Positions 45,706 through 46,522 of a stretch of 46,522 nucleotides of DNA are shown here, piece after piece; position 1 is the first letter of the stretch, and each line of letters starts with the position of its first letter. Origin of the DNA: Thermodiscus sp. (GTDB taxonomy: Archaea; Thermoproteota; Thermoprotei_A; Sulfolobales; Acidilobaceae); contig WAKH01000077.1 in assembly GCA_015523485.1 (NCBI GenBank), positions 1-46,522 on the forward strand. The letters are read 5' to 3'. A model generated the notes under the pieces. It saw only the letters and a list, made by a program, of their open reading frames with translations, did not search any database and was not told the origin of the DNA. The position numbers were made by a program, and so were the translations under genes.

Positions 45706-46522
45706 ATGTCATTGTTTAAGACCTGCAAACCATTGATAGGAGTAGTACATCTACCGCCTCTACCGGGATCGCCTGGTTACATGAAAAGGAGCTATCCGAC
45801 AGGGATCGGAAAAACATGGAGCATCGAGGAAATATACGAGTATGCTAAACAAGAAGCGAAAAAGTATGAGAATGCAGGATTCGATGCCGTTATCATAGAG
45901 AATTTTGGAGATAAACCCTACAGTATAAGGGCAACACCTGGCCAGATAGCCGCCATGACCGGCGTCGTCAGAGAGGTGGCGAGAGTAGTAAATATTCCGG
46001 TTGGAGTAAGCCTCCTCAGGAACAGTCCATACGAGTCAATCTACGTTGCCCTCGCGGGCGGGGCTAAGTTCATTAGAGTGAACAACCTCTGCGAGTACAG
46101 AGTATCTCCTGAAGGAGTCCTAGAGCCCTCACTACAAGAGCTAGCGCGAGCTGTGTCGGAGCTAAACTTGTATGAGGCACTGACTAGAGGAGAGTTCGAA
46201 ATACTAGTCGACATCGATGTGAAGCACAGTTGGCCCTTGATTGACGAATACAGTGTGTCCCATGTAATGATCGAGTGTCTCGATAGGGTGGGTATGCCAA
46301 TTTCAGCAATCGTAGCCACTGGGCCTAAAACCGGGGTGCCTCCTGATAAGGAATATTTGAACGAGTTAAAGACGAGTCTCAAACCTTTCAAAACGAAACT
46401 TGTGATTGGTAGCGGCATCTCCTCTGAGAATATATCAGAATATTGGAGGTTCTCTGACGGCTTCATAGTAGGAACTTCGATAAAGCTAGGCGGAGAAACC
46501 GAGAATGTAGTATCGGTGGACA
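45706..46522 (+). CDS. BtpA/SgcQ family protein (3' truncated by window)
   Basis: MSLFKTCKPLIGVVHLPPLPGSPGYMKRSY...AKKYENAGFDAVIIENFGDKPY; open to window end, not in the ORF track. Confidence 0.85.
   Translation, partial: MSLFKTCKPLIGVVHLPPLPGSPGYMKRSYPTGIGKTWSIEEIYEYAKQEAKKYENAGFDAVIIENFGDKPYSIRATPGQIAAMTGVVREVARVVNIPVGVSLLRNSPYESIYVALAGGAKFIRVNNLCEYRVSPEGVLEPSLQELARAVSELNLYEALTRGEFEILVDIDVKHSWPLIDEYSVSHVMIECLDRVGMPISAIVATGPKTGVPPDKEYLNELKTSLKPFKTKLVIGSGISSENISEYWRFSDGFIVGTSIKLGGETENVVSVD

Noticed and set aside
1-46522. CRISPR arrays, transposases, integrases, toxin-antitoxin pairs, rRNA/tRNA genes
   Set aside because: None visible by eye; no regularly spaced repeats or recognisable mobile-element proteins.

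Overview
46.5-kb window from a hyperthermophilic crenarchaeote, Desulfurococcales-like by gene content (inference only). Most of it is ordinary archaeal housekeeping: S8e/SRP19/Gar1/TFB, TFE-beta, Trm1, an NMD3-aIF1A-RIO1-Dim2 ribosome-biogenesis operon, glutamate dehydrogenase, aspartate aminotransferase, enolase, GMP synthase and M17 aminopeptidase. The accessory part is a c-type cytochrome respiratory island at about 6.0-22.6 kb. It carries a reduced Ccm heme-maturation set (CcmA, B, C and a CXXXY-type CcmE), a thioredoxin / CXXCH / CcdA fusion, a tetraheme cytochrome, a Tat-type four-cluster ferredoxin subunit, an NrfD/PsrC quinol subunit, a monoheme cytochrome and an octaheme hydroxylamine-oxidoreductase (HAO)-family protein on a coiled-coil stalk with a C-terminal membrane anchor. 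It ends with a 714-aa polytopic membrane protein of unknown function and a protein disulfide oxidoreductase. My main proposal is an archaeal Nrf-like quinol-to-HAO electron-transfer module in which an octaheme HAO homolog replaces NrfA, packaged with its own maturation genes. I also flag a candidate H/ACA guide RNA upstream of gdhA, a second structured intergenic element upstream of pepA, and a dual-coding overlap between gar1 and a TFB with a degenerate zinc ribbon. I saw no rRNA, tRNA, CRISPR array or transposase.
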